Part shown: one piece after another, positions 20,953-30,343 of the stretch
How the letters are laid out: every line of letters begins with the position of its first letter
Numbering within the stretch: the stretch's first letter is position 1
From: Microbacterium sp. CSI-V
Lineage (GTDB): Bacteria; Actinomycetota; Actinomycetes; Actinomycetales; Microbacteriaceae
Direction of reading: 5' to 3'
Assembly: GCF_001984105.1 (NCBI RefSeq)
Contig: NZ_MTQM01000009.1
Location: forward strand, 124,001 to 188,000
DNA: 64,000 nt
The notes under the pieces: model-generated
Told to the model about the DNA's origin: nothing
The model's database searches: none
What the model saw: the letters and a program-made list of their open reading frames with translations, nothing else
Position numbers and translations under genes: made by a program

Positions 20953-23529
20953 CTACTTCGTCGAGAAGCTGACCACCTTGGGCGGACGCACGACCGCACG
21001 CACGATCTCACGGTCGCCCAGTGCCCGCCGCACCTTCTCGTCGGCGCGGGCGGCGGCCTCCAGCGCGTCGGCGCCGATCTTGGCCGAGACCTCGAGCGTG
21101 CCGCGCACCTTGCCGTCGATCTGCACGACCGCGGTCACGGTGTCTTCCACGAGCAGCGTCGGGTCGGCCTGACGCCAGGTCTGCAGGCCGACGAACCCGT
21201 CGTAGCCGAGCGTCTGCCACATCTCCTCCGCGGTGTGCGGGGCGAACAGGTCGAGGGTCATCGCGATGACCTCCGCCGCTTCGCGGACGGCGGGGTCGCT
21301 CGCGCCGGCGGAGCCGTCGATCGCCTTGCGGGTGGCGTTGACGAGCTCCATGAGGCGGGCGACGACGACGTTGAACTTCGTCTGCTCGATGAGGTTCGGC
21401 GCCTCGGCCAGCAGGCGATGCGTGACACGGCGGAGAGCCTGATCGCCCTCGGCCCACACCACGTCGGTCTCGCTGTCGACGTCGTGCGCGATGCGCAGGG
21501 CGCGCGCGAGGAACTTCGCCGCCCCCGTGGTGGAGACGTCGTTCCAGTCCTTGTCGTCCTCCACCGGGCCGGCGAAGGCCAGGGCGACGCGCAGCGCGTC
21601 GGCGCCGTGGGCGTCGAGCTCCTCCTGGAAAAGCACCAGGTTGCCCTTGCTCTTGGACATCTTCGCGCCGTCGAGGATCACCATGCCCTGGTTGATCAGG
21701 CTCGAGAACGGCTCGGTGAACTCCACCAGGCCCATGTCGAACAGCGCCTTCGTGATGAAGCGCGCGTACAGCAGGTGCAGGATCGCGTGCTCGACACCGC
21801 CGATGTAGAAGTCGACCGGACCCCACTTGCGGGCCTCGGGCAGCGAGAACGCCTCGTTGGGGTCGTTGGGCGACAGGAAGCGCAGGAAGTACCACGAGCT
21901 GTCGACGAACGTGTCCATCGTGTCGGGGTCACGCAGCATCTTCTGGCCGGTCTCGGGGTCGGTGACCTCCACCCAGTCGGTGGCGGCGCCCAGCGGCGAC
22001 GAGCCCTTGGGCTTGAGGTCGAGGCCCTCGACCGACGGCAGCACGACGGGCAGCTCGTCCGCGGGCACGGGCACGATGGTGCCGTCCTCGGCGTGCAGCA
22101 TCGGGATCGGCGTGCCCCAGTAGCGCTGACGCGAGATGAGCCAGTCGCGCAGGCGGTAGGTCTTGGCGGCGCGGCCCACGCCCTTCGCCTCGAGCTCCTC
22201 GATCATGCGCGCGATCGCGTTGCGCTTGGACAGGCCGTTCAGCGATCCGGAGTTGATCATGCGACCGTCGCCGGTCAGCGCGACACCGGTCTTCGCGGGG
22301 TCGAGGTCGTCGACGTCGCCCAGCGGGTCGATCGGCACGCCGTCCTCGTCGAGCTCGATGACCGGGATCGCACCCGTGACCGGGGCGTTCGTGTCGACGA
22401 CGACCTTGACGGGCAGGTCGAACGCGCGGGCGAAGTCGAGGTCGCGCTGGTCGTGCGCGGGCACGGCCATGACGGCTCCGTGACCGTAGTCGGCCAGTAC
22501 GTAGTCGGCGGCCCAGATCGGCAGCTTCTCGCCGTTGATCGGGTTGATCGCGTAGTGGCCGAGGAACACACCGGTCTTCGGACGGTCGGTGGCCTGCCGC
22601 TCGATGTCGGTCGCGCGCTGCACCTCCTGCAGGTACGCCTGGAACTTCTGCCGCACCTCGATGTCGGCGGATGCCGCGAGCTCGGCCGCGAGGTCGGACT
22701 CGGGCGCCACGACGAAGAACGTCGCGCCGTGGAGGGTGTCGGGACGAGTGGAGAACACCGTGATCTTCTCGGCGCGGCCCTCGATCTCGAAGGTGATGTC
22801 CGCGCCGATGGAGCGACCGATCCAGTTGCGCTGCATCTGGATGACCTTCTGCGGCCAGAACCCCTCGAGCTGGTTCAGGTCGTCGAGCAGCCGGTCGGCG
22901 TAGTCGGTGATCCGCAGGAACCACTGGGTCAGCTTCTTCTTCACCACGACGGCGCCGCTGCGCTCGCTCGTGCCGTCGGGCAGCACCTGCTCGTTGGCGA
23001 GCACCGTCTGGTCGACCGGGTCCCAGTTCACCAGCGCGTCCTTGCGGTACGCGAGGCCCTTCTCGTACAGCTTCTGGAACAGCCACTGGTTCCAGCGGTA
23101 GTACTCGGGGTCGCTGGTGTGCAGCACGCGGCTCCAGTCGAACGAGACGCCGTAGTCCTTCAGGCTCTCCTTCTGCTGCGCGATGTTCGCGTACGTCCAC
23201 TCGACGGGGTCGGCCCCGCGCTTGATGGCCGCGTTCTCGGCGGGCAGGCCGAACGAGTCCCACCCGATGGGGTTGAGCACGTTGTATCCGCGGTGGCGCC
23301 AGAAGCGCGCGACGATGTCGGAGTAGAGGTAGTTCTCGGCGTGCCCCATGTGGAGGTCGCCCGAGGGGTACGGGAACATCGCGAGCACGTACTTGCGCGG
23401 ACGCGTGTCGCCGTCGCCGCCGGCGCGGAACGGGTCCTTCTCGGCCCACGCCTGCTGCCACTTCGCCTGGATCGCATGGGGGTCGAAGCCTCCGTCGACG
23501 GACGGCACGGAAGGAACGTTCTGTGACAC
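20953..23529 (-). CDS. leuS: Leucyl-tRNA synthetase
   Basis: LeuRS charges tRNA-Leu. The 858-residue class I enzyme has the HMGH signature (60-63) after YPSGDL, the CP1 editing domain ([16 protein letters not shown]), [19 protein letters not shown] near the end and AKMSKSKGN for the KMSKS loop. The start was taken as GTG 23529 ([13 protein letters not shown]), since the frame further upstream is Arg/Pro/Ser-rich and not LeuRS-like. Confidence 0.96.
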   Translation of the reverse strand: MSQNVPSVPSVDGGFDPHAIQAKWQQAWAEKDPFRAGGDGDTRPRKYVLAMFPYPSGDLHMGHAENYLYSDIVARFWRHRGYNVLNPIGWDSFGLPAENAAIKRGADPVEWTYANIAQQKESLKDYGVSFDWSRVLHTSDPEYYRWNQWLFQKLYEKGLAYRKDALVNWDPVDQTVLANEQVLPDGTSERSGAVVVKKKLTQWFLRITDYADRLLDDLNQLEGFWPQKVIQMQRNWIGRSIGADITFEIEGRAEKITVFSTRPDTLHGATFFVVAPESDLAAELAASADIEVRQKFQAYLQEVQRATDIERQATDRPKTGVFLGHYAINPINGEKLPIWAADYVLADYGHGAVMAVPAHDQRDLDFARAFDLPVKVVVDTNAPVTGAIPVIELDEDGVPIDPLGDVDDLDPAKTGVALTGDGRMINSGSLNGLSKRNAIARMIEELEAKGVGRAAKTYRLRDWLISRQRYWGTPIPMLHAEDGTIVPVPADELPVVLPSVEGLDLKPKGSSPLGAATDWVEVTDPETGQKMLRDPDTMDTFVDSSWYFLRFLSPNDPNEAFSLPEARKWGPVDFYIGGVEHAILHLLYARFITKALFDMGLVEFTEPFSSLINQGMVILDGAKMSKSKGNLVLFQEELDAHGADALRVALAFAGPVEDDKDWNDVSTTGAAKFLARALRIAHDVDSETDVVWAEGDQALRRVTHRLLAEAPNLIEQTKFNVVVARLMELVNATRKAIDGSAGASDPAVREAAEVIAMTLDLFAPHTAEEMWQTLGYDGFVGLQTWRQADPTLLVEDTVTAVVQIDGKVRGTLEVSAKIGADALEAAARADEKVRRALGDREIVRAVVRPPKVVSFSTK

Positions 23530-23620
23530 GGGTGAGACCAATCGTGAAAGTCGGGAGACCACAAGGGCCAACGTCCAGGCTACCGGACCCCGCGACACGC
23601 CTTCCGGCGCCGGCGGGCGC

Positions 23621-24865
23621 TCACCATCCGGGCGGGACGACCGCGCCGACGGCGGCGAGCGGAGCCCGCGCCTTGATCCCCACTTCGGCGACCTCGGATG
23701 CCGCGACCGACCGCCACGTGATCCCTCCGCCGGCGCCGACCCAGGTGGCATCCGGTTCGACGACGATGCTGCGGATCACCATCGCGAGGTCGGCCGCGCC
23801 GTCGTCGCCGATCCACCCGAACGCGCCGGAGTAGACGCCGCGCGGTGCGCCCTCGAGGCCCGCGAGGATCTCCATCGCCGACGCCTTCGGGGCGCCCGTC
23901 ATGCTCCCGGCCGGGAACGCCGCGGCCACGAGGTCGCCGACCGTCGTCCCGGCGCGCAGGGTGCCCGAGACCTCGCTGACCAGCTGATGCACCGTGGGGT
24001 ACGTCTCGACCTCGAGCAGCCGGTCGACGCCCACCGACGACGGCTCGCACACCCGCGACAGGTCGTTGCGCATGAGGTCGACGATCATGACGTTCTCGGC
24101 GCGCTCCTTGGCATCCGTCCGAAGGTCTTCGGCGAGGGCGCGGTCGTGAACGGGGTCCGGATGCCGCGGGCGCGTGCCCTTGATCGGATGGGTGTGGACG
24201 CGGCCCCCGCGCACCTCGAGGAACCTCTCGGGCGACGCGCTCACGAGCGCCGTGTCGGCCTGCCGGACGAACCCGCCGTGGTGCGACGACGCCTGCCGTC
24301 GCAGGCGGCGGAACACGGCGAGGGCGTCGGCGGTCCCCGACAGCCGGAAGCGGGTGGTGAGGCACAGCTGGTAGGCGTCGCCGTCGGCGATGCGCTCCCG
24401 GCAGGCCGCGATGAGATCCGCGTACTCCTCGGGTGTGTGGCGCGCGGATGCCGCGCCCCGGTGTTCCGCATCCGGGACGGCCGGAGCGATCCCGGCGCCG
24501 TCCGCGGTGCGCGCGAGTTCTTCCGCGGAACCTGCCGCCGAGAACGCCCAGACACGGCGCGCGGCGTGGTCGAACGCGAGCAACTCCTCGACGCGGAGCC
24601 ACGCGGGGACGCCCTCGTACGAGATCCAGCCCACCCAGCCGCCGCGGAAGGCGGGACCCTCGAGGTCCGCGTGGGCCGTGGCATCCACAGCCAAGGGCTC
24701 TGCGCCGGGGACGGGATGCCCGGTGCCGAGGTAGCTCCAGCCCGACGACGCGTCGGGGCCCGCGTCGAGCCAGAACGCGTGCGGTGCGGTGGCGAACAGG
24801 GTGGAGAAGACGTCGTCGGGGTCGCGCCACCGCGGCAGGGCGACCGGGGAGACAGAACGCGGCAC
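23621..24865 (-). CDS. Chorismate-binding enzyme, aminodeoxychorismate synthase I-like
   Basis: The 414-residue protein matches the anthranilate synthase component I/PabB family: [72 protein letters not shown] and the final GGGITWRS block. KGTRPR and the stand-alone setting favour PabB (folate, 4-aminobenzoate branch) over TrpE, but sequence reading alone cannot exclude another chorismate enzyme. GTG 24865 has TAGCCT 6 bases upstream; this promoter is divergent from and interleaved with that of the DedA gene. Confidence 0.85.
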   Translation of the reverse strand: MPRSVSPVALPRWRDPDDVFSTLFATAPHAFWLDAGPDASSGWSYLGTGHPVPGAEPLAVDATAHADLEGPAFRGGWVGWISYEGVPAWLRVEELLAFDHAARRVWAFSAAGSAEELARTADGAGIAPAVPDAEHRGAASARHTPEEYADLIAACRERIADGDAYQLCLTTRFRLSGTADALAVFRRLRRQASSHHGGFVRQADTALVSASPERFLEVRGGRVHTHPIKGTRPRHPDPVHDRALAEDLRTDAKERAENVMIVDLMRNDLSRVCEPSSVGVDRLLEVETYPTVHQLVSEVSGTLRAGTTVGDLVAAAFPAGSMTGAPKASAMEILAGLEGAPRGVYSGAFGWIGDDGAADLAMVIRSIVVEPDATWVGAGGGITWRSVAASEVAEVGIKARAPLAAVGAVVPPGW

Positions 24866-24871
24866 GCTCCC

Positions 24872-24900
24872 AGGCTAGGCCGCGCGGACGCCCGTAGGCT
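24872..24900. promoter_or_regulatory. Divergent leaderless promoters, pabB-like and DedA genes
   Basis: TAGCCT on the minus strand (24872-24877) and TAGGCT on the plus strand (24895-24900) lie 6 and 7 bases before the two divergent GTG starts. Each -10 box falls where the other gene's -35 region would be, so firing of the two promoters may be mutually exclusive. Confidence 0.6.
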
Positions 24901-24907
24901 GAGCGAG

Positions 24908-25588
24908 GTGAACGAGATCCTCACGTGGCTGCTCGACGTCGTCCAGAACGTCGACCCCGTGGTGCGCACGCTCGTCGCCGGAGTCGCGATGATGCTGGAG
25001 ACCAGCGTGCTGGTCGGTCTCGTGGTCCCCGGCGACACCGTCGTCATCGTCGCGGGCACGGCGATCGCGTCGCCGCTGGAGGGGATCCTGCTCGGGGTGG
25101 CCGTCGTGATCGGGTCGCTCGCCGGCGAGAGCCTCGGCTTCTGGCTGGGACGCTACTTCGGTCCGCGCATCCGCGCCTCCCGTCTGGGGCAGAAGCTCGG
25201 CGACCGCAACTGGGAGCGTGCCGACCGGTACCTCCGCCGTCGCGGGGGCCCCGCCATCTTCCTGTCGCGCTTCCTCCCCGTGCTGCATTCCCTCGTGCCG
25301 CTGACGGTCGGCATGAGCGGCTACCGCTACCGACGGTTCCTGGCGTGGACGGCGCCCGCGTGCATCGTCTGGGCCGGCCTCTACATCACCGTCGCCGCCA
25401 CGGCCGCGGGGACCTATCGCGAGCTCGCCGACCGCATCCACTACGCCGGGTACGTCTTCGTCGGGATCATCGTCGTCTTCCTCCTCCTGGTCTACATCGG
25501 CAAGAAGGTGTTGGAGCGCATCGAGCGCCGGCATCTCGCCGAAGAGCACGACTCCCTCGAACCGGCGGGCGACGACGTGAAAGACTGA
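24908..25588 (+). CDS. DedA family membrane protein
   Basis: The 226-residue integral membrane protein belongs to DedA/SNARE-associated PF09335: VVPGDTVVIVAGT near the N-terminus, GESLGFWLGRYFG, and FLSRFLPVLHSLVPLTVGMSGY. Family members are linked to undecaprenyl phosphate or phospholipid flipping. The GTG 24908 start is 7 bases after a TAGGCT box. The next gene begins 5 bases downstream, so the two are probably co-transcribed. Confidence 0.9.
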   Translation: MNEILTWLLDVVQNVDPVVRTLVAGVAMMLETSVLVGLVVPGDTVVIVAGTAIASPLEGILLGVAVVIGSLAGESLGFWLGRYFGPRIRASRLGQKLGDRNWERADRYLRRRGGPAIFLSRFLPVLHSLVPLTVGMSGYRYRRFLAWTAPACIVWAGLYITVAATAAGTYRELADRIHYAGYVFVGIIVVFLLLVYIGKKVLERIERRHLAEEHDSLEPAGDDVKD

Positions 25589-25593
25589 GCGGG

Positions 25594-26625
25594 ATGCCTC
25601 GCTCCCCTCGCGCCAAAGTGCTCTGGTTCGCCCGCCTGGAGTACCGCTTCCATGCCTGGCGCGAGCGTCGCGCGCGGGCTCGCGGTCTCCGCCCCTCCGT
25701 CACCGGCTTCCCGGGATACGGGACCGAGGAGTGGGTTCGCGTCCTGGGCCGCGTCCTCATCGCTCCCCCGGTCAAGCGCACGTCCACCGGCGACTTCGCG
25801 AGCCTGAGGGGATGGCGCAGTTTCGCCGCGGTCCCGGTCGGGTACGCCCAGGTCAGGGTGACGATCGAGGGAGTCGCGCACGAGGTCGTCGCCGACCGCG
25901 GCGGCGTCATCGACGCGAAGCTCCCCGCGTCGCTTCCTCCCGGATGGCAGACCGTGACGATGACGGTCGAGGGCAGCGAACCGACCGAGACCCGGGTGTT
26001 CGTCGTCGGCTCGGGCGTGCGTTTCGGCGTCGTCAGCGACGTCGACGACACCGTCATGGTCACGGCTCTCCCCCGCCCCCTGCTCGCCGCCTGGAACTCT
26101 TTCGTCGTCGACGAGCACGCCCGCCAGCCCGTCCCCGGCATGGCCGTGATGCTCGAGCGGCTCTCGCGTGAGCACCCCGGTGCCCCCGTGATCTACCTCT
26201 CCACGGGCGCGTGGAACGTGGCGCCGACGCTCACGCGCTTCATGCGCCGGCACCTCTTCCCCGCGGGCGCGTTCCTGCTGACCGACTGGGGGCCGACGCA
26301 CGACCGGTGGTTCCGCAGCGGCCGCGACCACAAGGAGGGCAACCTCCGGCGACTGGCCACCGAGTTCCCGAACGTGAAGTGGCTCCTGGTCGGCGACGAC
26401 GGACAGCACGACGACGCGATCTACACGCAGTTCGCGATCGAGCACCCCGAGAGCGTGGCCGCCGTCGCCATCCGGCGCCTGCTCCCCGCCGAGGCGGTGC
26501 TCGCCGGTGGTCGCACGGCCGTCGACGACCACTCCGCCGCCGACGTGCCGTGGGTCTCGGAATCCGACGGCGCCGGACTCCTCGAGCGTCTCGAGGACGT
26601 CGGCGTCATCGCCGGCGACGCCTGA
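25594..26625 (+). CDS. APP1-like phosphatase (DUF2183)
   Basis: The 343-residue protein has a beta-rich N-terminal half and a C-terminal HAD-like domain. The catalytic motif is SDVDDTVM (148-155, Asp149 and Asp151), followed by YLSTGAWN, LLTDWGPT, the conserved HKEGNLRRL and LVGDDGQHD. Fungal App1 is a phosphatidate phosphatase; bacterial substrates are not established. It follows the DedA gene by 5 bases, which suggests a shared membrane-lipid role (inference). Confidence 0.85.
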   Translation: MPRSPRAKVLWFARLEYRFHAWRERRARARGLRPSVTGFPGYGTEEWVRVLGRVLIAPPVKRTSTGDFASLRGWRSFAAVPVGYAQVRVTIEGVAHEVVADRGGVIDAKLPASLPPGWQTVTMTVEGSEPTETRVFVVGSGVRFGVVSDVDDTVMVTALPRPLLAAWNSFVVDEHARQPVPGMAVMLERLSREHPGAPVIYLSTGAWNVAPTLTRFMRRHLFPAGAFLLTDWGPTHDRWFRSGRDHKEGNLRRLATEFPNVKWLLVGDDGQHDDAIYTQFAIEHPESVAAVAIRRLLPAEAVLAGGRTAVDDHSAADVPWVSESDGAGLLERLEDVGVIAGDA

Positions 26626-26815
26626 CGCCGCCGCCGCCGGGGCCGCGAGACTGCACCTGGCTGACGAACCCACTGCAGCCTGCAACGGAGATGTCAGGCG
26701 CGTGCTGTCTCAGGGCACAGACCGCGCCGCCGGACGGCTCGGACGGGCGATCCGCGCCGGCCACAACCCCACCCGCACCGCCGCCGATGTCGGAACCCCC
26801 GCGTACGGTGGAGGC

Positions 26816-27526
26816 ATGTGCGGTCGATTCGTCGTGGCCAACGTGGCATCCGAGCTCGTGGGGGTGCTGCGCGTCGACGTCGAGACCGATGAGCTGCCGC
26901 CGCCGTCGTACAACATCGCGCCCACGGCATCCGTGGCTATCGTGCTCGACTCGGTGAAGACCGAGCCGCCCGTGCGGCGCCTCGAGGTCGCACGGTGGGG
27001 GCTCGTCCCCGGCTGGGCGAAAGACGTCAAGATCGGCGCGCGGGCGTTCAACGCGCGGTCGGAAGAGATCGAAGACAAGCCGATGTTCCGCAACGCCCTG
27101 ATCAAGCGTCGCGCGGTGATCCCCGCCTCCGGCTATTACGAGTGGAAGACCACCGAGGCGGGCAAGACCCCGCACTACATCCATCCCGCCGACGGCTCGC
27201 CGCTGTTCTTCGCCGGGCTCTACGAGTGGTGGAAGGATCCCGCCAAGGCGGAAGACGACCCGACTCGCTGGGTCCTCAGCTGCACGATCCTCACGCGCGA
27301 CGCGATCGGCCGCCTCGGGTCGATCCACGACCGGATGCCGCTGTTCATGGACCCCGACTTCGCCGACTTCTGGCTCGACCCGACGACCGAGAACGTCGGC
27401 GACATCCTGGATGCCGCGGTCGACGCCGCCCCCGACGTCGCTGAGACGCTCGACGACCATGTCGTGTCGTCCGCGGTCGGGAACGTCCGCAACGACAGCC
27501 CCGACCTCATCGAGCCGGTCGAATGA
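26816..27526 (+). CDS. SOS response-associated peptidase, SRAP (YedK/HMCES)
   Basis: The 236-residue protein has the SRAP catalytic set: Cys2 (MCGRF), Asn79 in FNARSE, Glu109 in SGYYEW and His171 in HDRMP. YedK/HMCES cross-links through Cys2 to abasic sites in single-stranded DNA to protect them. The ATG at 26816 is confirmed by Cys2 needing to be residue 2. TACGGT at 26804-26809 is 6 bases upstream, so the message is leaderless. I saw no LexA-like box in the 190-base gap upstream (26626-26815). Confidence 0.93.
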   Translation: MCGRFVVANVASELVGVLRVDVETDELPPPSYNIAPTASVAIVLDSVKTEPPVRRLEVARWGLVPGWAKDVKIGARAFNARSEEIEDKPMFRNALIKRRAVIPASGYYEWKTTEAGKTPHYIHPADGSPLFFAGLYEWWKDPAKAEDDPTRWVLSCTILTRDAIGRLGSIHDRMPLFMDPDFADFWLDPTTENVGDILDAAVDAAPDVAETLDDHVVSSAVGNVRNDSPDLIEPVE

Positions 27527-28428
27527 CGACGCTCCTCGAGACGGACGTGCTTCCGCGCGCGGAGTGGACCGCGCGGGCGGACGCGCACGCCGAACGCGCC
27601 GACGCGCTGACGGCCGCTCACCGCGCCCGCGCGTCCCGGGGGCAGAAGCATCCGGTCGAAGACTTCCTCTTCACGTACTACTCGTACAAGCCGGCGATCC
27701 TTCGACGGTGGCATCCCGGTCCCGGCATCGTGCTGGCCGAGGCCGACGAGCGCGCGTCCTGGCGCTGGTACCGGGTCGCGCCGGAGGGGACGGAGGTGGA
27801 TGCCGAGGCGTTCCGCCGCGACCGCGGTTCGCTGTACCGCGGCGTGGTGAACCTGTTGCGGGCCACCGCTGCCCGCCCGGCTCAGTTCGGGTGCTTCGGG
27901 CTGCACGAGTGGGCCATGGCGTTCCGCGCCGACGAGGTGCGCCACGCGGTGCCGTTGCGTCTCGGGCGCGACGGCACGGATGCCGTGGTCGAGGCGCACG
28001 ATCTCAAGTGCACCCACTTCGACGCGTTCCGGTTCTTCACGCCCGAGGCGGTTCCGCGCAACCGGACCCCGCTCGCCCGCGAGGGGCAGATCGACGTCGA
28101 GCAGCCCGGATGTCTGCACGCCGGCATGGACGTCTACAAGTGGGCGGTGAAGCTCGGCCCGCTCGTGCCCGGCGAGATCCTGCTCGACGCGTTCGAGCTG
28201 GCACGCGACATCCGCACGCTCGACATGAAGGCGTCGCCCTACGACCTCGCCGACTGGGGCTACTCCCCCGTCGCGATCGAGACCCCGGAAGGCAAAGCGC
28301 AGTACGTCGCCCGTCAGCGCGCCCTGAGCGAGCGTTCGCAGGCGCTGCGGACAGCGCTCGTCGCCGCGGTCACGGAGGGCGACGACACGCCCGGTGGAGC
28401 CGATTTCCTGCGCCTGGAATCCGTGTAG
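27523..28428 (+). CDS. Conserved protein often labelled 3-methyladenine DNA glycosylase
   Basis: The 301-residue protein overlaps SRAP by 4 bases (ATGA). It has conserved-looking blocks HPVEDFLFTYYSYKPAILRR, RWHPGPGIVLAE, GCFGLHEWAM, KCTHFDAFRFFTP and DMKASPYDL. I recall this actinobacterial family being annotated as 3-methyladenine DNA glycosylase, but I see no helix-hairpin-helix-GPD or AlkA-type catalytic motif, so the biochemical claim is weak. Coupling with SRAP, which acts on abasic sites (the product of glycosylases), fits a DNA-repair pair. Conserved His, Cys and Asp residues hint at a metal site. Confidence 0.6.
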   Translation: MTTLLETDVLPRAEWTARADAHAERADALTAAHRARASRGQKHPVEDFLFTYYSYKPAILRRWHPGPGIVLAEADERASWRWYRVAPEGTEVDAEAFRRDRGSLYRGVVNLLRATAARPAQFGCFGLHEWAMAFRADEVRHAVPLRLGRDGTDAVVEAHDLKCTHFDAFRFFTPEAVPRNRTPLAREGQIDVEQPGCLHAGMDVYKWAVKLGPLVPGEILLDAFELARDIRTLDMKASPYDLADWGYSPVAIETPEGKAQYVARQRALSERSQALRTALVAAVTEGDDTPGGADFLRLESV

Positions 28429-28470
28429 TAAGCTCATGGAGTTGCCTCGAACGGGGCGAAAACAGAAAAC

Positions 28471-28543
28471 GGGCCTGTGGCGCAGCTGGTAGCGCACCTG
28501 CATGGCATGCAGGGGGTCAGGGGTTCGAGTCCCCTCAGGTCCA
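28471..28543 (+). tRNA. tRNA-Ala (GGC)
   Basis: A 73-base cloverleaf: acceptor GGGCCTG/CAGGTCC with one wobble, anticodon loop ATGGCAT between CCTGC and GCAGG (anticodon GGC, Ala), T arm GGGTTCGAGTCCC, discriminator A. The CCA is not encoded. A 14-bp terminator follows directly. Confidence 0.95.
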
Positions 28544-28550
28544 CCGAATC

Positions 28551-28582
28551 GAATGCCCCGCGAGTGATCTCGCGGGGCATTC
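28551..28582 (+). terminator. Terminator after tRNA-Ala
   Basis: A perfect 14-bp stem (28551-28564 with 28569-28582; GAATGCCCCGCGAG) with a TGAT loop, followed by TGCGTTTC. It lies 7 bases after the tRNA 3' end. Confidence 0.88.
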
Positions 28583-28714
28583 TGCGTTTCCGGGCGCCTT
28601 GCAGTATCCGGAGTCCGAACACGCGATCGGCACGTCCATCGTCACGGAATGGGTCGAAACGCCGAACGACACCCGCGTGCGGACGGGGGTGTCGTTCGTC
28701 TCGCAGAGAAGCGG

Positions 28715-29140
28715 TCACGACGAGACGCGTGTCCCGAAGGCCACGCCCGCGACACAAAGATCGTCGGCCTCGCCGCGGAAGAAGAGAACCGCAGGTACTT
28801 CTCGACCACTTGCCCCCTCGTCAGGCCGCGACTGTGAGACGTTGATGAACCATGTCGGGGAGAGGTCGGCGTATTCCTCCCACTGCTCACCGTCGAACTT
28901 CTCCGGCTCGCCGGCCGACAAGCCGTCCCACGAGGTCGGATCCCCGAAGTCCACCGAAGCGTCCGCGCATACCCTTCCGTACTGCCCGGAGGCGGTGACC
29001 TCCGAGATGACGTCATTGCTGACGGCTCTCACGGCAGCCCCGTCGGAGCCGTAGACGGCCGCCTCCGGTGAGCAGGCCGTGCACGCGAGCATGAGACCCG
29101 ATCCGGCGGCGAGTGTGGCAATCCGCGTACTCGTTCGCAT
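28715..29140 (-). CDS. Orphan secreted (probable lipo-) protein
   Basis: The 141-residue product is not recognised. It starts MRTSTRIATLAAGSGLMLAC: a positively charged N-terminus, a hydrophobic core and then Cys-Thr-Ala-Cys-Ser-Pro, which resembles a lipobox although the residue at -3 is not the usual Leu. The mature part has three further features: two Cys (RVCADAS and DLCVAG) that could form a disulphide, an acidic GEPEKFDGEQWEEY stretch, and PTWFINVSQSR. GGAGAGGG precedes the ATG. Codon use is less extreme than in the neighbours, with more A/T at third positions. It lies downstream of lysR on the same strand and may be accessory. Confidence 0.7.
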   Translation of the reverse strand: MRTSTRIATLAAGSGLMLACTACSPEAAVYGSDGAAVRAVSNDVISEVTASGQYGRVCADASVDFGDPTSWDGLSAGEPEKFDGEQWEEYADLSPTWFINVSQSRPDEGASGREVPAVLFFRGEADDLCVAGVAFGTRVSS

Positions 29141-29284
29141 ATCCCTCTCCGTTCATGAACTCGCCGAATCACTCCGTGGGTGTCGTTGTGACAACCTAGC
29201 CCTCCGACGTGCCTGCTGCTCCGAATCCTGCGTGAACTCCCACTCCGGGCGCGGGTCGGCCACGACCGGATGCCCGTTTCCGAC

Positions 29285-30226
29285 CTACCCCAGCACCACG
29301 ACGTCGAACTCCCGCACGACGGCTCGCACCTCGTCGAGGTAGCGCTGCGCCTGTTCGGTGAGCGGGATCGCGGAGTGGGCGATCCACCCGATCTCGATGC
29401 GTTCGTCCACGTCGAGCGGCACCGCGACGATCTCGGGATCGAGGTCGTCGCTGATGATCCCGGTCGAGATCGTGTAACCCTCGAGGCCGATCATGAGGTT
29501 GAAGATGGTCGCGCGGTCGGACACGCGGATCTCCTGCTCGCTGGACAGGGTCGAGAGGATCTCCTCGGCGAAGTAGAACGAGTTGTTGTTGCCCTGGTCG
29601 AACGTGAGGCGCGGCAGGCCGGCGAGATCGTCGAGCGTCACGCGCTCGCGCGCCGCGAGGGGGTTCTTCCGCGAGACGAAGATGTGAGGATCGGCGAGGA
29701 ACAGCGGATGGAACGTGAGCCCCGAGTCGCGCAGGAGCTTGTCGATGACGTCGCGGTTGAAGTCGTTGCGGTACAGGATGCCGAGTTCGCTGCGCAGCGT
29801 CCGGACGTCTTCGATGATGTCCCACGTCCGCGTCTCCCGGAGGGAGAACTCGTATCGTGCCGCCCCGCTGGCCTTGACCATGCGGACGAACGCGTCGACG
29901 ACGAACGAGTAGTGCTGCGCCGACACGCCCAGGAGGCGTCGGGACGCCGGGCCGCCCAGGTACCGCTGCTCGAGGAGGGCCACCTGCTCCACGACCTGGC
30001 GCGCGTATCCGAGGAATTCCACACCGTCGGTCGTCAGCGCGATGCCGCGCGCCGACCGGATGAGCAACGAGCGACCCACCTTCGTCTCCAGATCCTTCAT
30101 CGCGGCCGACATCGTGGGCTGCGATACGTAGAGCAGGTCGGCTGCGGCGGAGATGGAGCCCTCCGCGGCGACCTCGATGAAGGACTGGAGCTGCTGCAGC
30201 GTCACACCGCTGGAACGACGGGCCAT
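29285..30226 (-). CDS. LysR-type regulator divergent from mesX-mesD
   Basis: The 313-residue LysR-family protein has an N-terminal winged HTH (TLQQLQSFIEVAAEGSISAA, then SQPTMSAAMKDLE) and a periplasmic-binding-like effector domain (RNDFNRDV, DPHIFVSRKNPLA). It is transcribed away from the mesX-mesD pair, 117 bases distant, the classic arrangement for a regulator of the divergent genes. Its TATAGT -10 box lies inside the dyad at 30235-30254, consistent with autoregulation. The effector is unknown; a methionine-pathway metabolite such as homocysteine would be the natural guess, by analogy with MetR. Confidence 0.88.
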   Translation of the reverse strand: MARRSSGVTLQQLQSFIEVAAEGSISAAADLLYVSQPTMSAAMKDLETKVGRSLLIRSARGIALTTDGVEFLGYARQVVEQVALLEQRYLGGPASRRLLGVSAQHYSFVVDAFVRMVKASGAARYEFSLRETRTWDIIEDVRTLRSELGILYRNDFNRDVIDKLLRDSGLTFHPLFLADPHIFVSRKNPLAARERVTLDDLAGLPRLTFDQGNNNSFYFAEEILSTLSSEQEIRVSDRATIFNLMIGLEGYTISTGIISDDLDPEIVAVPLDVDERIEIGWIAHSAIPLTEQAQRYLDEVRAVVREFDVVVLG

Positions 30227-30234
30227 AGGGAAAG

Positions 30235-30254
30235 ACTATATGAGCGGATAGTCC
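30235..30254. promoter_or_regulatory. GACTAT-N8-ATAGTC dyad, candidate LysR operator
   Basis: GACTAT (30235-30240) and ATAGTC (30249-30254) are perfect 6-base inverted arms around 8 bases, the only AT-rich dyad in the lysR/mesX gap. The lysR -10 box (TATAGT, 30236-30241, minus) sits inside the left arm. Confidence 0.55.
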
Positions 30255-30343
30255 AGACGGATTACCCGATGGATGCCGCAACCGAGGACCATGGTCCCAC
30301 CGATGACCGCGGCGAGAGCCGACGAGCGAGAGGAGCCTCGGCG

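Noticed and set aside
20623..23526. A 967-codon plus-strand ORF opposite leuS
   Set aside because: It is the complement of leuS; composition is Val/Leu/Arg/His-biased as expected for antisense frames at high GC, and no family motif is present.
28477..28845. ORFs across tRNA-Ala and the following hairpin
   Set aside because: They overlap the tRNA and its terminator and show no protein-like pattern.
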